A DNA stretch of 64,000 bases. It comes from Litorilituus sp. (lineage in GTDB: Bacteria > Pseudomonadota > Gammaproteobacteria > Enterobacterales > Alteromonadaceae). Location of the stretch: contig JASMAS010000024.1 in NCBI GenBank assembly GCA_030754235.1, positions 1 to 64,000 on the forward strand, read 5' to 3'. Shown one piece after another: positions 46,534 to 57,011 of this stretch (positions are counted from its first letter, which is position 1; each line of letters begins with the position of its first letter). A program made the position numbers and the translations under genes. The notes under the pieces are model-generated. The model saw nothing but the letters and a program-made list of their open reading frames with translations, was not told where the DNA came from and searched no databases.

Positions 46534-49500
46534 CTAAAATACACGGCGACGTAAGCCTAGAAGAATTAAGCCTAAGAAAGATAAGAAGCCAATGCTACCG
46601 CCACTGCTTTCATTATCTTTAATATTCACTAAGGTGACATTATCACCCATTTGAACATGCTTATTATCTGTGCTTAATACTACGTTAAAGCTTTCAAGAT
46701 CTTGTTCATTATATTTATCATCAGTGATGTTAACGCTAATGGTTTTAGTTGCCGTATCACCATCTTCCCAAGTCACTTTAGCAGAAGCAAAAGTAAAATC
46801 TGCAGTCGTAGCGGTGCCTGCTACAGTTGTATAGTTAACTGAAATAGCACGGTCAGAACCATCCGTTCTATTCACTTTAATACTAACGTTTCTAGCTTGT
46901 TCATCAACAGTTACCGAACTTGTAGCCATGCTAACTTTACCTAAATTATCAGGTGTTAATATAATAACCGCATTTTGATTATCGCCGATTACCGCTTGGC
47001 TAGGATTACTTAGCACTAGGTTGAAATTTGCTGGAATGTCAAGATCTGTATCTAAGGTTTCAATGGTAATCACTTTATCACTAGTATCTTTATCATCCCA
47101 AGTGAGCGTACCTGACTTAGCTGTAAAATGCTCACCCGCAACGGCAATGCCATCAGTTAAAGTATAATCAACGGTCACAGCAAAATCATCACCGTTTGTG
47201 CGTGATACTGTAAATTCTACCGCTTCACCATTTTTAACTTCTACAGAGGTTTCGGTTAACGCAAGCTCACCATAATTTGGTGCTGTTACAGTTAAGTTTA
47301 CAGGTAAGGTTACGGTTCCATAAGGTGAATCATTGGCAACAGAAAGCATCGCTTTCGCTGTACTACCTATTTCTAACGAATTAGTATCAAGGTTTAGTTT
47401 GGCTGTATGGGATGATTCCGCTGCAATACTAATACCACCAGCTGCAGTCGTTATCCAAGGAATATTATTCCAATCACATACGCCTTCACCACCACCACTA
47501 AAACTAATAACTTGGTTGGCCACTTGGTCTACAGCCCATAAGTTACCAGCACAATCGATATCTAATCCTGCTTGTCCACTAAGCTCAAGGTCATCCTCAC
47601 CATCATCATTAGAGTCTAGGTTAACATTAAAACCACCTATCATAGCTAAGTTTGGAGTATTAGCATCTAAAACATAGATATCATAAATACCAAGCTCTTC
47701 GCCACCATTATGAGTAACAAATAAATGTCCTGAAATAGGGTTATATGCTAGCCCTGCAATAGCCAAGTTAACGTTAATTGTTCTTAAAACAGTGCCTGTC
47801 GTATCAAATTGATGAATAACACCATCATTCCAAGAGCCACTAAAGAAAGTGTTTGAAATAGGATCAAATGCTAAACCTCGTTGTGATGTACCTAGCTCTG
47901 GGCATATGGTGTTACCAGTAACAATGCCTGATTGTGGATTGATTTCAAATATACATTCTTGACTTGATGATACATTCACTTGCCAAAACATATTGGTTCG
48001 GCTGTTATACGCTATATCTGCTGCAAAAACATCGACAATATCTGCAGTATCAATAACTTCACCTGTAGCTTCCCCTTCAGCAGTATATTGAACAAGTTGA
48101 TCTTGCGCTGCCCCCAAAAGTTCTGGCTCACTAATCCAAACATTACCTGAGCTTCTATCTATGCCTAAACTCCACCCATTACCGTTCAATGCAAAGTGTG
48201 AATTATATACGGGAGCTAACATTTCATAAGCATGTATTTCAGGGAAATGACGAATATCTTTAGTATCTAGTTTTTGTAAATGCTTAGGACCGAAATGGCG
48301 AGCACTCGCATCAAACTGACCATACATTGACTGCATATCAACGTATGGTAACGTAAGTATCGATACCTCAACACCCGCCTTACCTATATTTTTTACCAGC
48401 AAGTCTTCCTCAATTTGACGCCCTTTTGTAACAGAAAATGAAACTGAATCTTCTAGTTCAAGTAAACCTGCATCTAACATAATAGGCGAGGCTAAACTTA
48501 AGTCACCAACTGAAACATCTTTCGTTGCATAGCCATAAGCTGATATTTCAACATTATCGACCTCACTTGGAACAAATGCATGCAACAAGCCACTAGATAA
48601 ATGACTGTCTTCTGGCATCGTTTGTGACATATAAAGTTTATCATTAACTTTTAGGTTAGCATGCATTAAAGGTGTATTATAATTACCATCTTCAGCATAT
48701 ACGTAGACATGTTTACCTGGGATTGCTTCACATGAAGGGCTTCCTACCACGACATCATCTATCGCAACAAAATACTCCCAATTTGCATCAAAATGATGCC
48801 ATCTTAATTGAAAATTGGTTGCGCCAACTAAGTTGTCAGCTAAATCAATAGTATATTCACTAAGACCGTCTTCAAGGTTACCAAATCCCTGGAAAAGCTT
48901 TTCAAGCGTTTCCCACTCACCACCATCGACTTTAATATCAACAGTGGTACTATCGTTACCAGAATAAGTAACATGATTACCAACAAATGTTAATTGTGTT
49001 GTATTTAAATCAGCTACTGAAATAACGGGTGTAATTAGCGATGTATCTGCTTCTATACCAGAACCTGCAGCATCGGTATCAACAAAAGCGGTATCACCTT
49101 CTGTTTTGGTTATATTACCCCAAGTGCTATTTTTACTGCTTTGCCAAACAACCCCTTGCCCATAATCATCAACAACAGACCAGCCCTGAGGAGCAAACTC
49201 ACCGTCAAATTTCTCTGAAAGACCTCCACTCAACTCATAGCCTATAGCGGTACAGTTTTCATCGACGGGCAAAGAAAGTTCAAGCGCAGTTTCTTCACTA
49301 GGAATGATATCTTTTTCAACAGGAATATAACCTGGTAGGTTAATAGCTTCGGCAATAATTTTAACATTAATACCTTTAACTAAAGGAACGGTGTACTCAC
49401 CTGTTTCAGGGTGGGTATAAAGTACATAGGTGTCCCCTGGTACTTCAACATTTAGTTTAGCATATAATGGCCACTCTCCAGTGCCACCATCGGTAATAGT

Positions 49501-51441
49501 TCCTTTTACATCAACAAACTCGGCGGGTTCTAATGAAAAATCCACCGTGATAACTTTATCTTCTTCAACAGAGTAAGAGCTCGTTTGTGGCGATGTCCAT
49601 CCATACCTTGTAACCGTTAAATCATAATCACCAACAAGTGCTAATAATGAATACTCACCATGCTCATTTGTATATGCAGTCATATTACCGGCAGAGACAA
49701 CGGCCTTAGCAACAGGTTCACCTGTTGTATTATCGACAATCTTACCGCTAATAGTACCTGAAGGCCCAGCTATACAAGTTGGAATTTTGAAGCTAGAAAT
49801 ATTAGTTGACCAACCTAAAGTATTATCATTTTCGGCTTTGTAATACTCTGTGGTATACCAAAAAGTACACTCATCAGCAGGATCTATACTCATACTTGAG
49901 TAATCCCCCCAACGGTTACGATTGATATTCGTTTGCGAACCTTCACCTGCTTTTAAGAGAATTTCATCGGTTAACGTATTTAAAGGATCATCAACTAAGC
50001 GAGTTGCGGCATATACTGAGGGATAGGTATCGGCACTAGATAAACTATAACCAAATGCTATGTTACCTTGTGTATCCATAGCACCGCTTCCCATCCAGCG
50101 GGCTTGTTCGTCAGGAGCAAAAGTGCCCTGCTGACGAATGCTAATATCACCATTGGCTTCATTTAAGTCAATTTCATACCAGCGCAGTGCAGGGGTTGAA
50201 CCATCAGGAGCGGCAACATTATGAGTAAAGGTAATAGCACTTCTATCACCTAAATTACGATATGCTGCTCTAAACATTGAACGAATAGCCATACCATCTA
50301 ATTCAACACCATTTGGTTGCATAGCATTACTAGGCGCATTCCATGTCGCTACATCGATTGTCGCGCTTTCAGTAAATGTTGAATTTTCTGGAGTATTCCA
50401 ATCGACATCAAATTCCCAAAAGTGAAGTCGGCTCTCTCCATTACCGTCGGCCCACATAAAAATTTGGTTTTGATTTGCATTAGGTGCTAATTGCCCGTCT
50501 ATATCCAAAGGCATGGGCGTAAAGACTTCAGGATTATTACCTTGCATGCTCATAATTACTTGTTTGGCAGGAGAACCAATAAGCATTTTTTCTCTTTCAT
50601 AAACGGCAACGCCGCCGCCGGCCCATGCGTAACCGTTAGCCGCATCAAATTGGTTTACCCCCATATAATAACCATCAGACCAAACACCAAAATGCGGGTA
50701 ATCATTCATTAAGCTACCATAAGGGAAGTCATACAAGTAATAACTTCCTGTCGGATCCGAGCTAGTAGATACTGCGATACATTCGTGATTGTCTGTTCCA
50801 TTTAAAGCAAATTGACTTATCATCCAACGATCAGCCATGCTATCGTACAATACGATAGGGTCACCATCATTATTACTCTCGCAAATCCCACCAAAACCTT
50901 GCCATAGCTGGTTAATTGCAAATGGTGCAACTAAAGTATTACCCTCCTTATCAAAAACGGCCATCGCTACATTAACTGTTTGTACATAATGGTTTGGACC
51001 TACATCACCGTTAGTATCAGGTGGTGCTACGCCTAAAACATTGCCCACACCGTCAAAAGATACACCGGTGGTTGGCGTGGCAATGCTATAACGTTTTGTA
51101 TCTAACTGTGTTTGTATAGCAGGATCTACTTTTTTTTCTGCATTTTGCAATGACTCTTTAAAAGGAAAGCGATTTGGTACCGTTTTCACGTCAAGGTTCT
51201 TTGCAAAAGAGCCTGTAGATAATTTACGTTTACGCTGAGGCGTAAGGTTCGGTAGAGGTTTAGCTATAGCAGATAAAGGTTTTGAAACTGCTACATTAGC
51301 TGATTCTATTACTCTTTTTTCTATTTTATGATTAGGTTGCAAAAGCGGTTTTGTTTTAGGTAAAGCTTGGTTCACCGCTATGGCTGTTGTACTAAAAGCT
51401 CCCAGTGTTACTAGCGATACGATTTTTATTATATGTTGCAT
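46534..51441 (-). CDS. Large secreted protein with GlyGly-CTERM tail and Calx-beta repeats
   Basis: A 1635-residue secreted protein with a signal peptide (residues 1-22). The N-terminal half (about 110-560) looks like a large beta-propeller or sialidase-like domain of unknown specificity. A carboxypeptidase regulatory-like beta domain follows (about 565-650). A jelly-roll, choice-of-anchor region lies near 780-920. Two Calx-beta modules lie near 1400-1600 (for example VDEQARNVSIKVNRTDGSD). The end, GGSIGFLSFLGLILLGLRRRVF, is a GlyGly-CTERM: a Gly-Gly motif, a membrane segment and basic residues, which a rhombosortase would cleave. It is probably a surface or secreted adhesion or binding protein. 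Confidence 0.88.
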   Translation of the reverse strand: MQHIIKIVSLVTLGAFSTTAIAVNQALPKTKPLLQPNHKIEKRVIESANVAVSKPLSAIAKPLPNLTPQRKRKLSTGSFAKNLDVKTVPNRFPFKESLQNAEKKVDPAIQTQLDTKRYSIATPTTGVSFDGVGNVLGVAPPDTNGDVGPNHYVQTVNVAMAVFDKEGNTLVAPFAINQLWQGFGGICESNNDGDPIVLYDSMADRWMISQFALNGTDNHECIAVSTSSDPTGSYYLYDFPYGSLMNDYPHFGVWSDGYYMGVNQFDAANGYAWAGGGVAVYEREKMLIGSPAKQVIMSMQGNNPEVFTPMPLDIDGQLAPNANQNQIFMWADGNGESRLHFWEFDVDWNTPENSTFTESATIDVATWNAPSNAMQPNGVELDGMAIRSMFRAAYRNLGDRSAITFTHNVAAPDGSTPALRWYEIDLNEANGDISIRQQGTFAPDEQARWMGSGAMDTQGNIAFGYSLSSADTYPSVYAATRLVDDPLNTLTDEILLKAGEGSQTNINRNRWGDYSSMSIDPADECTFWYTTEYYKAENDNTLGWSTNISSFKIPTCIAGPSGTISGKIVDNTTGEPVAKAVVSAGNMTAYTNEHGEYSLLALVGDYDLTVTRYGWTSPQTSSYSVEEDKVITVDFSLEPAEFVDVKGTITDGGTGEWPLYAKLNVEVPGDTYVLYTHPETGEYTVPLVKGINVKIIAEAINLPGYIPVEKDIIPSEETALELSLPVDENCTAIGYELSGGLSEKFDGEFAPQGWSVVDDYGQGVVWQSSKNSTWGNITKTEGDTAFVDTDAAGSGIEADTSLITPVISVADLNTTQLTFVGNHVTYSGNDSTTVDIKVDGGEWETLEKLFQGFGNLEDGLSEYTIDLADNLVGATNFQLRWHHFDANWEYFVAIDDVVVGSPSCEAIPGKHVYVYAEDGNYNTPLMHANLKVNDKLYMSQTMPEDSHLSSGLLHAFVPSEVDNVEISAYGYATKDVSVGDLSLASPIMLDAGLLELEDSVSFSVTKGRQIEEDLLVKNIGKAGVEVSILTLPYVDMQSMYGQFDASARHFGPKHLQKLDTKDIRHFPEIHAYEMLAPVYNSHFALNGNGWSLGIDRSSGNVWISEPELLGAAQDQLVQYTAEGEATGEVIDTADIVDVFAADIAYNSRTNMFWQVNVSSSQECIFEINPQSGIVTGNTICPELGTSQRGLAFDPISNTFFSGSWNDGVIHQFDTTGTVLRTINVNLAIAGLAYNPISGHLFVTHNGGEELGIYDIYVLDANTPNLAMIGGFNVNLDSNDDGEDDLELSGQAGLDIDCAGNLWAVDQVANQVISFSGGGEGVCDWNNIPWITTAAGGISIAAESSHTAKLNLDTNSLEIGSTAKAMLSVANDSPYGTVTLPVNLTVTAPNYGELALTETSVEVKNGEAVEFTVSRTNGDDFAVTVDYTLTDGIAVAGEHFTAKSGTLTWDDKDTSDKVITIETLDTDLDIPANFNLVLSNPSQAVIGDNQNAVIILTPDNLGKVSMATSSVTVDEQARNVSIKVNRTDGSDRAISVNYTTVAGTATTADFTFASAKVTWEDGDTATKTISVNITDDKYNEQDLESFNVVLSTDNKHVQMGDNVTLVNIKDNESSGGSIGFLSFLGLILLGLRRRVF

Positions 51442-52123
51442 AAAAACAATAAATCCTTCTTGGTTTTTGTTAATGATATGTTAAGGCTACGTGTATTACT
51501 TGTGGTTAAATTATGAACAAGTTGTTAAGTGTTGTTCGATATTTTTTATACTATCTTATATTTACTGATTGTCAAAGTATGATTTTACCCAAATAAATAT
51601 CGGTATGATTAAGAAAATATCCTGCCTATTTTTTAATTATACCTAGAAAATCCCTCTTGGAAGCCACTATCTATAAGGCCTGTGTAAATTTCTTCATAGA
51701 TGATTTATAGTCCTAATTAATAGATTGAACGAAAGTTGTGCGTGCGATGAACTTCAAAGGAATAAGAAATAAACTCAAACGATTTAAAGCTATCTTTAGT
51801 GACCACTGGTCAGCTTTTGTGGCTAAACATGCTCGTTACAATTGTGCGTATTATCAACGTGAAATAACAAAGATGCTTGTACTGTATGCCTGTTTTATGT
51901 GCAAAATATGTGCTGTGTGTGAAGTGAGATATTATTTTTAACACAAACTTTTTGATAGATGCTGACTATACAATTAATAATGGTTACGTTCCCATAAATT
52001 ATTGTTGGCTTTAAATAGTGGTAGGGCCAAAGCATTAAAAACATATCATCAAGAACTGTTAATAATTATCGGTAAACAATACCTGAGTTTTGTGTTACTG
52101 GTTGGAAACAGTCAACAGAGTCA
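51442..52123. other. Non-coding region with gene debris
   Basis: Holds the promoter region of the large protein and, at 51738-51941, a short frame that may be a decayed IS91 transposase N-terminus. The rest shows no gene I can name. Confidence 0.5.
51738..51941 (+). pseudogene. Possible IS91-type transposase remnant (N-terminal zinc-binding part)
   Basis: The translated FKAIFSDHWSAFVAKHARYN followed by REITKML resembles the start of IS91-family transposases, and Cys residues (CFMCKICAVCE) follow. The frame then ends after only 67 codons. This is a weak resemblance without search support. Confidence 0.3.
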
Positions 52124-52711
52124 TTGGGTACTTTTTCAATCAAATATGTAAAGCGCAATAAGCATAAACAACTAGCGAGGGAAAAAGAGACTGTGCTAGG
52201 TCATGATGGTTTCAATTATATCCAAGTAAATAATGCTGGTTTTGGTCATAGTGAACGATATACCTTTGCTTGGAATGCGCAATACCTCAATCATTCTTTT
52301 TGGTTTAATACCTCACACACTAACAACTATTCTAGTGTTGAAAATTACGACCAATCAGCTGACGAAGTGCCAATTGACGAGATAGTTATGTATGAAGGTG
52401 AGTTAATGTCAAAAGCAGATCTTAAGTTAATCAATGATAATTTTGCACGGCCTTTAAAAGCAAGCTTTGGGTGGTCTACACAATGGCGAGACAGCTTAAC
52501 TACAACAGTTACCGGTAGCTACAGTCAAGGCTATAACACTGCTCAAGCAACAGATAGTTATAGTCAAACCGATGAAATAGAAAGCGCTTGCCCTGAATGT
52601 GAATCAAAAGACGTGTTAGTACCTACTTATAGAAAGTATCATGTTAAATCACGAATATTGGTTAGTCTGGGCATAAACTGGCAGCCGGCGACAGTATTGA
52701 TGCACGTTTAA
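52124..52711 (+). pseudogene. Outer-membrane barrel fragment, probably truncated TonB receptor
   Basis: The 195-codon frame lacks a signal peptide and looks like barrel strands: ERYTFAWNAQYLNHSFWFNTSHTNNY, then SLTTTVTGSYSQGYNTAQA, CPECESKDVLVPTYRKYHVKSRILVSLGINW. This is the alternating pattern of the C-terminal part of outer-membrane beta-barrel receptors. It ends abruptly where a different coding frame begins (about 52683), so it is most likely the remnant of a receptor gene joined to another gene by deletion. Confidence 0.55.
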
Positions 52712-53255
52712 GTTCGATAGATATTGCTTTTTTACAAGTCGATGAGTCTCATCGCGGGCAGGTAAGAGCATTGATCATCGATAAGAGTAATCAGATTTAT
52801 TTACTTAAAAATAATGGGTATCAATTGTTACAACTACCCATAGGTGGGTTTGATTATACTCGTGATCGCTTCAAGCTGACTTTTAATCCAGTGTATATGG
52901 ATTTAACCATCTATCGAGAGGAGGAACGGGACAAATATATTATTAATCATCAAGGTAAATTACTGAACCAGTACGCGCAGATATTACACGATCAGTCAAA
53001 ACATTGGAGCCAACAGTTAAAATCATACATATTACCATTTAAACTGAGTTTAACTGATAGTAAGCATGTACTTGCTAACCCCGCACTGACAGACTTTTCA
53101 GCACAAGTATTATATTTCATTTATTATTATTAATTTTTTTAACCATATGGCGAATATTAAAAAAACAATCACCTTTAGATGGTGATCTACTGTGGGTGGC
53201 CATGACTGGTGTTTTCGGTGTAATTGCGATGTTGTTATTGCCAAAAGACAGGTGA
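52683..53255 (+). pseudogene. Membrane protein C-terminal remnant, frameshifted
   Basis: A frame with no start codon begins near 52683 (AAGDSIDARLSSIDIAFLQV) and reads on through LIIDKSNQIYLLKNNGYQL and PIGGFDYTRDRFKLTFNPVY to about 53110. A shift of frame near 53110-53130 gives the membrane segment LLLLIFLTIWRILKKQSPLDGDLLWVAMTG and ends LLPKDR at 53255. It resembles a C-terminal part of an ABC transporter-associated membrane protein (DUF4857-like, uncertain). It looks like a decayed gene. Confidence 0.5.
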
Positions 53256-53405
53256 AATGATTAATATTGAAGAAATGAAACTAAAGACAAAACATTACAG
53301 AAGTGAGTTGTGAAAACTACAACCGCCATTAACTGTGCTTCACTCATTATGCTTTATGATGATTTTAACATTATATTCACTCAAACTATCAAGTAGACTA
53401 GGCCT

Positions 53406-53822
53406 ATGACCGAATCATTACCCATTACAATATTACTGGACGATGAATTAGCATTGCGCTTTGATAAAATCAGGAGTGCCGTTAATAAGCTTGAAGCACA
53501 ATTTAATTTTCAAGCCATGACTGCAAATTGGTATGGTGATGAAAATGATATTACTTTAATTCAGTTATGTTTATTCACACCTGAAAGCTTTAGTAAAGCG
53601 CATAAAACTCAACGAGAACAAAATTTAGAGCAGATTTCTGATGATGTGTTTACGGTGACTCAATATCATAATAAGTTGCTAATTTGCAATGTCGCTATTA
53701 CAACTGCCGAACTCACCTTATTAACTCAACAAAAAAAAATATTAGCGGCTTTTGTTGAAACTAAATTGAGGAAAGTGCTAAACCTTATAGCTAAGCAACT
53801 TGCATTGCAGCCTATTAAATAA
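53406..53822 (+). CDS. Small unknown protein
   Basis: A 138-residue cytoplasmic protein with no signal or membrane segment and no recognised domain. Its sequence mixes alpha and beta regions (ITILLDDELALRFDKIRSAVNKLEAQFNF... VFTVTQYHNKLLICNVAITTAELTLLTQQKKILAAFVETKLRKVL). The following genes are on the same strand but the gap to the next start is 102 bases. I cannot give a function. Confidence 0.55.
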   Translation: MTESLPITILLDDELALRFDKIRSAVNKLEAQFNFQAMTANWYGDENDITLIQLCLFTPESFSKAHKTQREQNLEQISDDVFTVTQYHNKLLICNVAITTAELTLLTQQKKILAAFVETKLRKVLNLIAKQLALQPIK

Positions 53823-53923
53823 ATGAGTGAACACCTTCAAGTTGAGGGTATCTATATCATTAATCTAGATTCGGTATATAATTGGTTTAATAATAATTTT
53901 TAATAAATGAAGTGACATTAAAC

Positions 53924-54226
53924 ATGAAATATTTATCATTCTTGCCTTTATTTAGTGTATTTACTCTTGTTGGTTGTTCTAGTAGCAATAATACTTGTGA
54001 AGACATTACGTTAGCATCAGAGCAAATTCAACAGTGCCAAGCATTGCATCGCCAAATTGTAAAGACCAAAGAAACACCTCTTATTCGTACTGAGCTTGAG
54101 CGAAGATACCAGCAAGACTGTATTGATATCAGGTATTATCGAGATGAAAAACAAGTCGCAATTTGTGGAAATAAACAAAGATATGAACAAATTCGAGCAA
54201 CTGCACAGCAAGAAGCAAAGCAATAA
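53924..54226 (+). CDS. Small unknown lipoprotein
   Basis: The ATG at 53924 is chosen because the product then starts with a lipoprotein signal, MKYLSFLPLFSVFTLVGC (100 residues). The mature part has four Cys (CEDITLASEQIQQC; DCIDIRYY; VAICGNKQ) and basic helices; the Cys may form bridges. It is upstream of the GAF-GGDEF-EAL gene on the same strand by 152 bases. Function unknown. Confidence 0.6.
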   Translation: MKYLSFLPLFSVFTLVGCSSSNNTCEDITLASEQIQQCQALHRQIVKTKETPLIRTELERRYQQDCIDIRYYRDEKQVAICGNKQRYEQIRATAQQEAKQ

Positions 54227-54378
54227 TATTTATAGCACTATTTTGTGATACATGACACAGCTTAATGTGTAATAGAGTTATAGTAGATCTTTTGAGCATA
54301 ACAGTTCATTATATTGTGCAGCTATATTAATCTTTTTGCAGTACATGCGTAACATTCAACAGCGGTATCGTTATCTAT

Positions 54379-57000
54379 ATGGGCAACTCTAGTTCACTTA
54401 AGCACACAAAAGGTGTTGATGAAAAACAGAGCAAAGTTATGCCAGTTGATGAAAAAGATATAACTGACCATGTCGCTCTTGATAAACAACTCCAGTTATT
54501 GCAAGAGCAATATAAAGAGTTACAGTTTCGCTATAAGGCATTATTTCATCTAAATCAACTTTCTCAAGAATGCGATGAATTAAATCATTTTTATCCGCAA
54601 GTTCATCGCACTATTGCCTCACTCATGACGGCTGAAAATTTTTATATTGTCACTTATGAGCAAACTTTATCAACCTTAGAATTTGTTTATTTTGTTGATG
54701 AAAAAGACGATTGGCCAAAAGGCGCATTAGATTCTGAAACATTTTCAGGCTCTTTTACTAATTTAGTGATTGAATCTAGACAAGCTTTGTTGGTTACTCC
54801 TGCAATCCTAAAACAGTTAAGGGATAATAATAAAATTCAACAATACGGTACATTAGGCACAGACTGGCTAGGTGTTCCTCTGTTGCATAATGAATTAGTG
54901 ATTGGTGTTATGGTCGTGCAAAGTTATAGCAAAAAAGTTCGCTATACTGACCAAGATTTAAATTTGTTAACTTTTGCAGCCCGACATGTCGTTGGTGCAA
55001 TGTTGCGCTTACAAGACAAAGAGCGATTAACAAGTGCTGTGAGTGCCAGAACACATGAATTGATGGCACAGATAAGAGAGCGAGAAAAAGCAGAATTATT
55101 ACAAGCGTCTTTATATCGTATTTCTGAATTGACCACTGATACCCAAATAAATATCAATGACTTTTATAGCAAAGTACACGATATAGTAGGCCAATTAATT
55201 AATGCCACTAACTTTTTTATCGCAAAATATGACCAAGAAACCTCAAGCTTAAATTTTTGCTATGTTGTCGATGAAATAGAAGGCAGTAACTCAGCTAGCT
55301 ACAAACCGCGAAAGTTATCTAATCATTTTTCTGAGCTTGTCATAGAAAGGCGAGATACGGTGCTATTAACTTATCAGGATATGATCGACTTGTACCATCA
55401 AGGTAAAACTATAAAGCCAAAAGCAAGTACATATTCTTGGTTAGGGGTGCCTTTAATTTACTCTGAGCACTTGCTTGGTATTATGGTTATTCAAAGTTAC
55501 TCGCCCAATACCACGTATACTCAACAAGATGCTGATTTATTAAAATTTGTTTCTACGCATGTTTCTAGTGCAATAAACCGCCGGCAAGTATCAGATATAA
55601 AAAGACAAAGTCATGAGTTATTAGAGCAACAGGTAAAACTAAGAACGTTAGCGTTAGAAGAAGAAATTATTCAACGCAAACAAGCCGAGAAAAAATTAAA
55701 ACACACAGCAACACATGACAATTTAACAGGGTTGCCTAATCGTGCTATTTTCATCGACCTACTCAACCATGCTATTTCTCGCAAAAAGCGTAAGCCTGAA
55801 TTAGCTTTTGCTATATTGTTTCTAGATTTAGATCGTTTTAAAGTGGTCAATGATAGCTTAGGCCATCATGCTGGAGATCTGCTATTAAAGTTTATTGCGC
55901 GAGAATTAAAGGCTATTGTGCGTTCAAAAGATACTGTTGCGAGGCTAGGGGGAGATGAGTTTGTTATTTTGATTGAAGACCTTGAGTCTGAAAATGAAGC
56001 TTACGAAATAGCACAACGCATTACTGACTTTTTACAGCAACCCTTTACCATTGAAAATCAGCTGGTTTTTACCGGCACCAGTATTGGTATTTTGTTCAGT
56101 GACAAACGCTATAATAATGCTAATACCATGTTACGTGATGCTGACACGGCAATGTATCATGCCAAGGATAGTGGTAAAGGTCGTTATGAAGTATTTGATG
56201 CTAGCATGCATCGCAGAGTCGAAAATGCCTTGAAGCTCGAAGCAGATATTCGAGAAGCCATTGTCTGGCAAGAATTTATACCATATTTTCAACCAATCAT
56301 TAAGTTAGGTACTGAAGAGTTAAAGGGGGTTGAGGCATTAGCACGTTGGCAAAGCTCTAAACGCGGTTTTGTTTTTCCAGATGATTTTATTCAACTTGCT
56401 GAAGAAACTCATTTAATATTATCAATTGATTTACAAATTTTGCACAAGGCATGTCAACAGCTAAAAAGCTGGCAAGCGCAACTATCCCGTCATGATCTTT
56501 ATGTCAGTTGTAATTTATCTTGTCAGCAGTTTTTTAGCCCAACACTACCGGATGAAATAGCTAAAATCCTGTTTGAAACGGGCTTAAAAGCAGAACATTT
56601 AAGGGTTGAATTGACTGAGCGGGCTTTATTAGAAAATACCAGTATTGTCTTAGAGAACATGAATAAGATTAAACGATTGGGAGTGAAGATATTACTCGAC
56701 GACTTTGGTACGGGTTACTCAAGTCTGAGTTATCTACATCGTTTTCCTATTGATGTGTTAAAGATAGATCGTGCATTTATTAATAATGTTCATGAGCATG
56801 AAAAGCACCGAGCTATAATTAAGACAATCATTGATTTAGCGACTAATTTGAACATGGAAACGGTGGGGGAAGGAATAGAGAATTTAGCTGATGCTCAGTT
56901 GTTAAAACAAATGGGCTGTCTATACGGGCAAGGTTTTTACTATTCTAAACCAATACCCGCGATAGAAATGGAACAATATCTTATTGATAAAGCGCCTTAA
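54379..57000 (+). CDS. GAF-GAF-GGDEF-EAL bifunctional c-di-GMP protein
   Basis: An 873-residue cytoplasmic protein. Two related GAF-type sensor domains lie at about 50-200 and 245-395, both with DWLGVPL or YSWLGVPL and VIGVMVVQSYS-like motifs. A coiled coil (about 395-440) links them to a GGDEF domain with RLGGDEF, preceded five residues earlier by the inhibitory-site RSKD. The EAL domain (about 615-870) keeps EALARW, DDFGTGYSS and the loop ETVGEGIE. Both catalytic parts look intact, so it may make and break c-di-GMP under GAF control. It stands alone. Confidence 0.92.
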   Translation: MGNSSSLKHTKGVDEKQSKVMPVDEKDITDHVALDKQLQLLQEQYKELQFRYKALFHLNQLSQECDELNHFYPQVHRTIASLMTAENFYIVTYEQTLSTLEFVYFVDEKDDWPKGALDSETFSGSFTNLVIESRQALLVTPAILKQLRDNNKIQQYGTLGTDWLGVPLLHNELVIGVMVVQSYSKKVRYTDQDLNLLTFAARHVVGAMLRLQDKERLTSAVSARTHELMAQIREREKAELLQASLYRISELTTDTQININDFYSKVHDIVGQLINATNFFIAKYDQETSSLNFCYVVDEIEGSNSASYKPRKLSNHFSELVIERRDTVLLTYQDMIDLYHQGKTIKPKASTYSWLGVPLIYSEHLLGIMVIQSYSPNTTYTQQDADLLKFVSTHVSSAINRRQVSDIKRQSHELLEQQVKLRTLALEEEIIQRKQAEKKLKHTATHDNLTGLPNRAIFIDLLNHAISRKKRKPELAFAILFLDLDRFKVVNDSLGHHAGDLLLKFIARELKAIVRSKDTVARLGGDEFVILIEDLESENEAYEIAQRITDFLQQPFTIENQLVFTGTSIGILFSDKRYNNANTMLRDADTAMYHAKDSGKGRYEVFDASMHRRVENALKLEADIREAIVWQEFIPYFQPIIKLGTEELKGVEALARWQSSKRGFVFPDDFIQLAEETHLILSIDLQILHKACQQLKSWQAQLSRHDLYVSCNLSCQQFFSPTLPDEIAKILFETGLKAEHLRVELTERALLENTSIVLENMNKIKRLGVKILLDDFGTGYSSLSYLHRFPIDVLKIDRAFINNVHEHEKHRAIIKTIIDLATNLNMETVGEGIENLADAQLLKQMGCLYGQGFYYSKPIPAIEMEQYLIDKAP

Positions 57001-57011
57001 TACAGTGCTTA

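Noticed and set aside
47333..47677. Plus-strand frame inside the large GlyGly-CTERM gene
   Set aside because: Antisense shadow with a low-complexity proline/serine translation.
51738..51941. Active IS91-family transposase
   Set aside because: Only a short N-terminal match by eye; it ends after 67 codons and no helicase-like or Tyr core follows.
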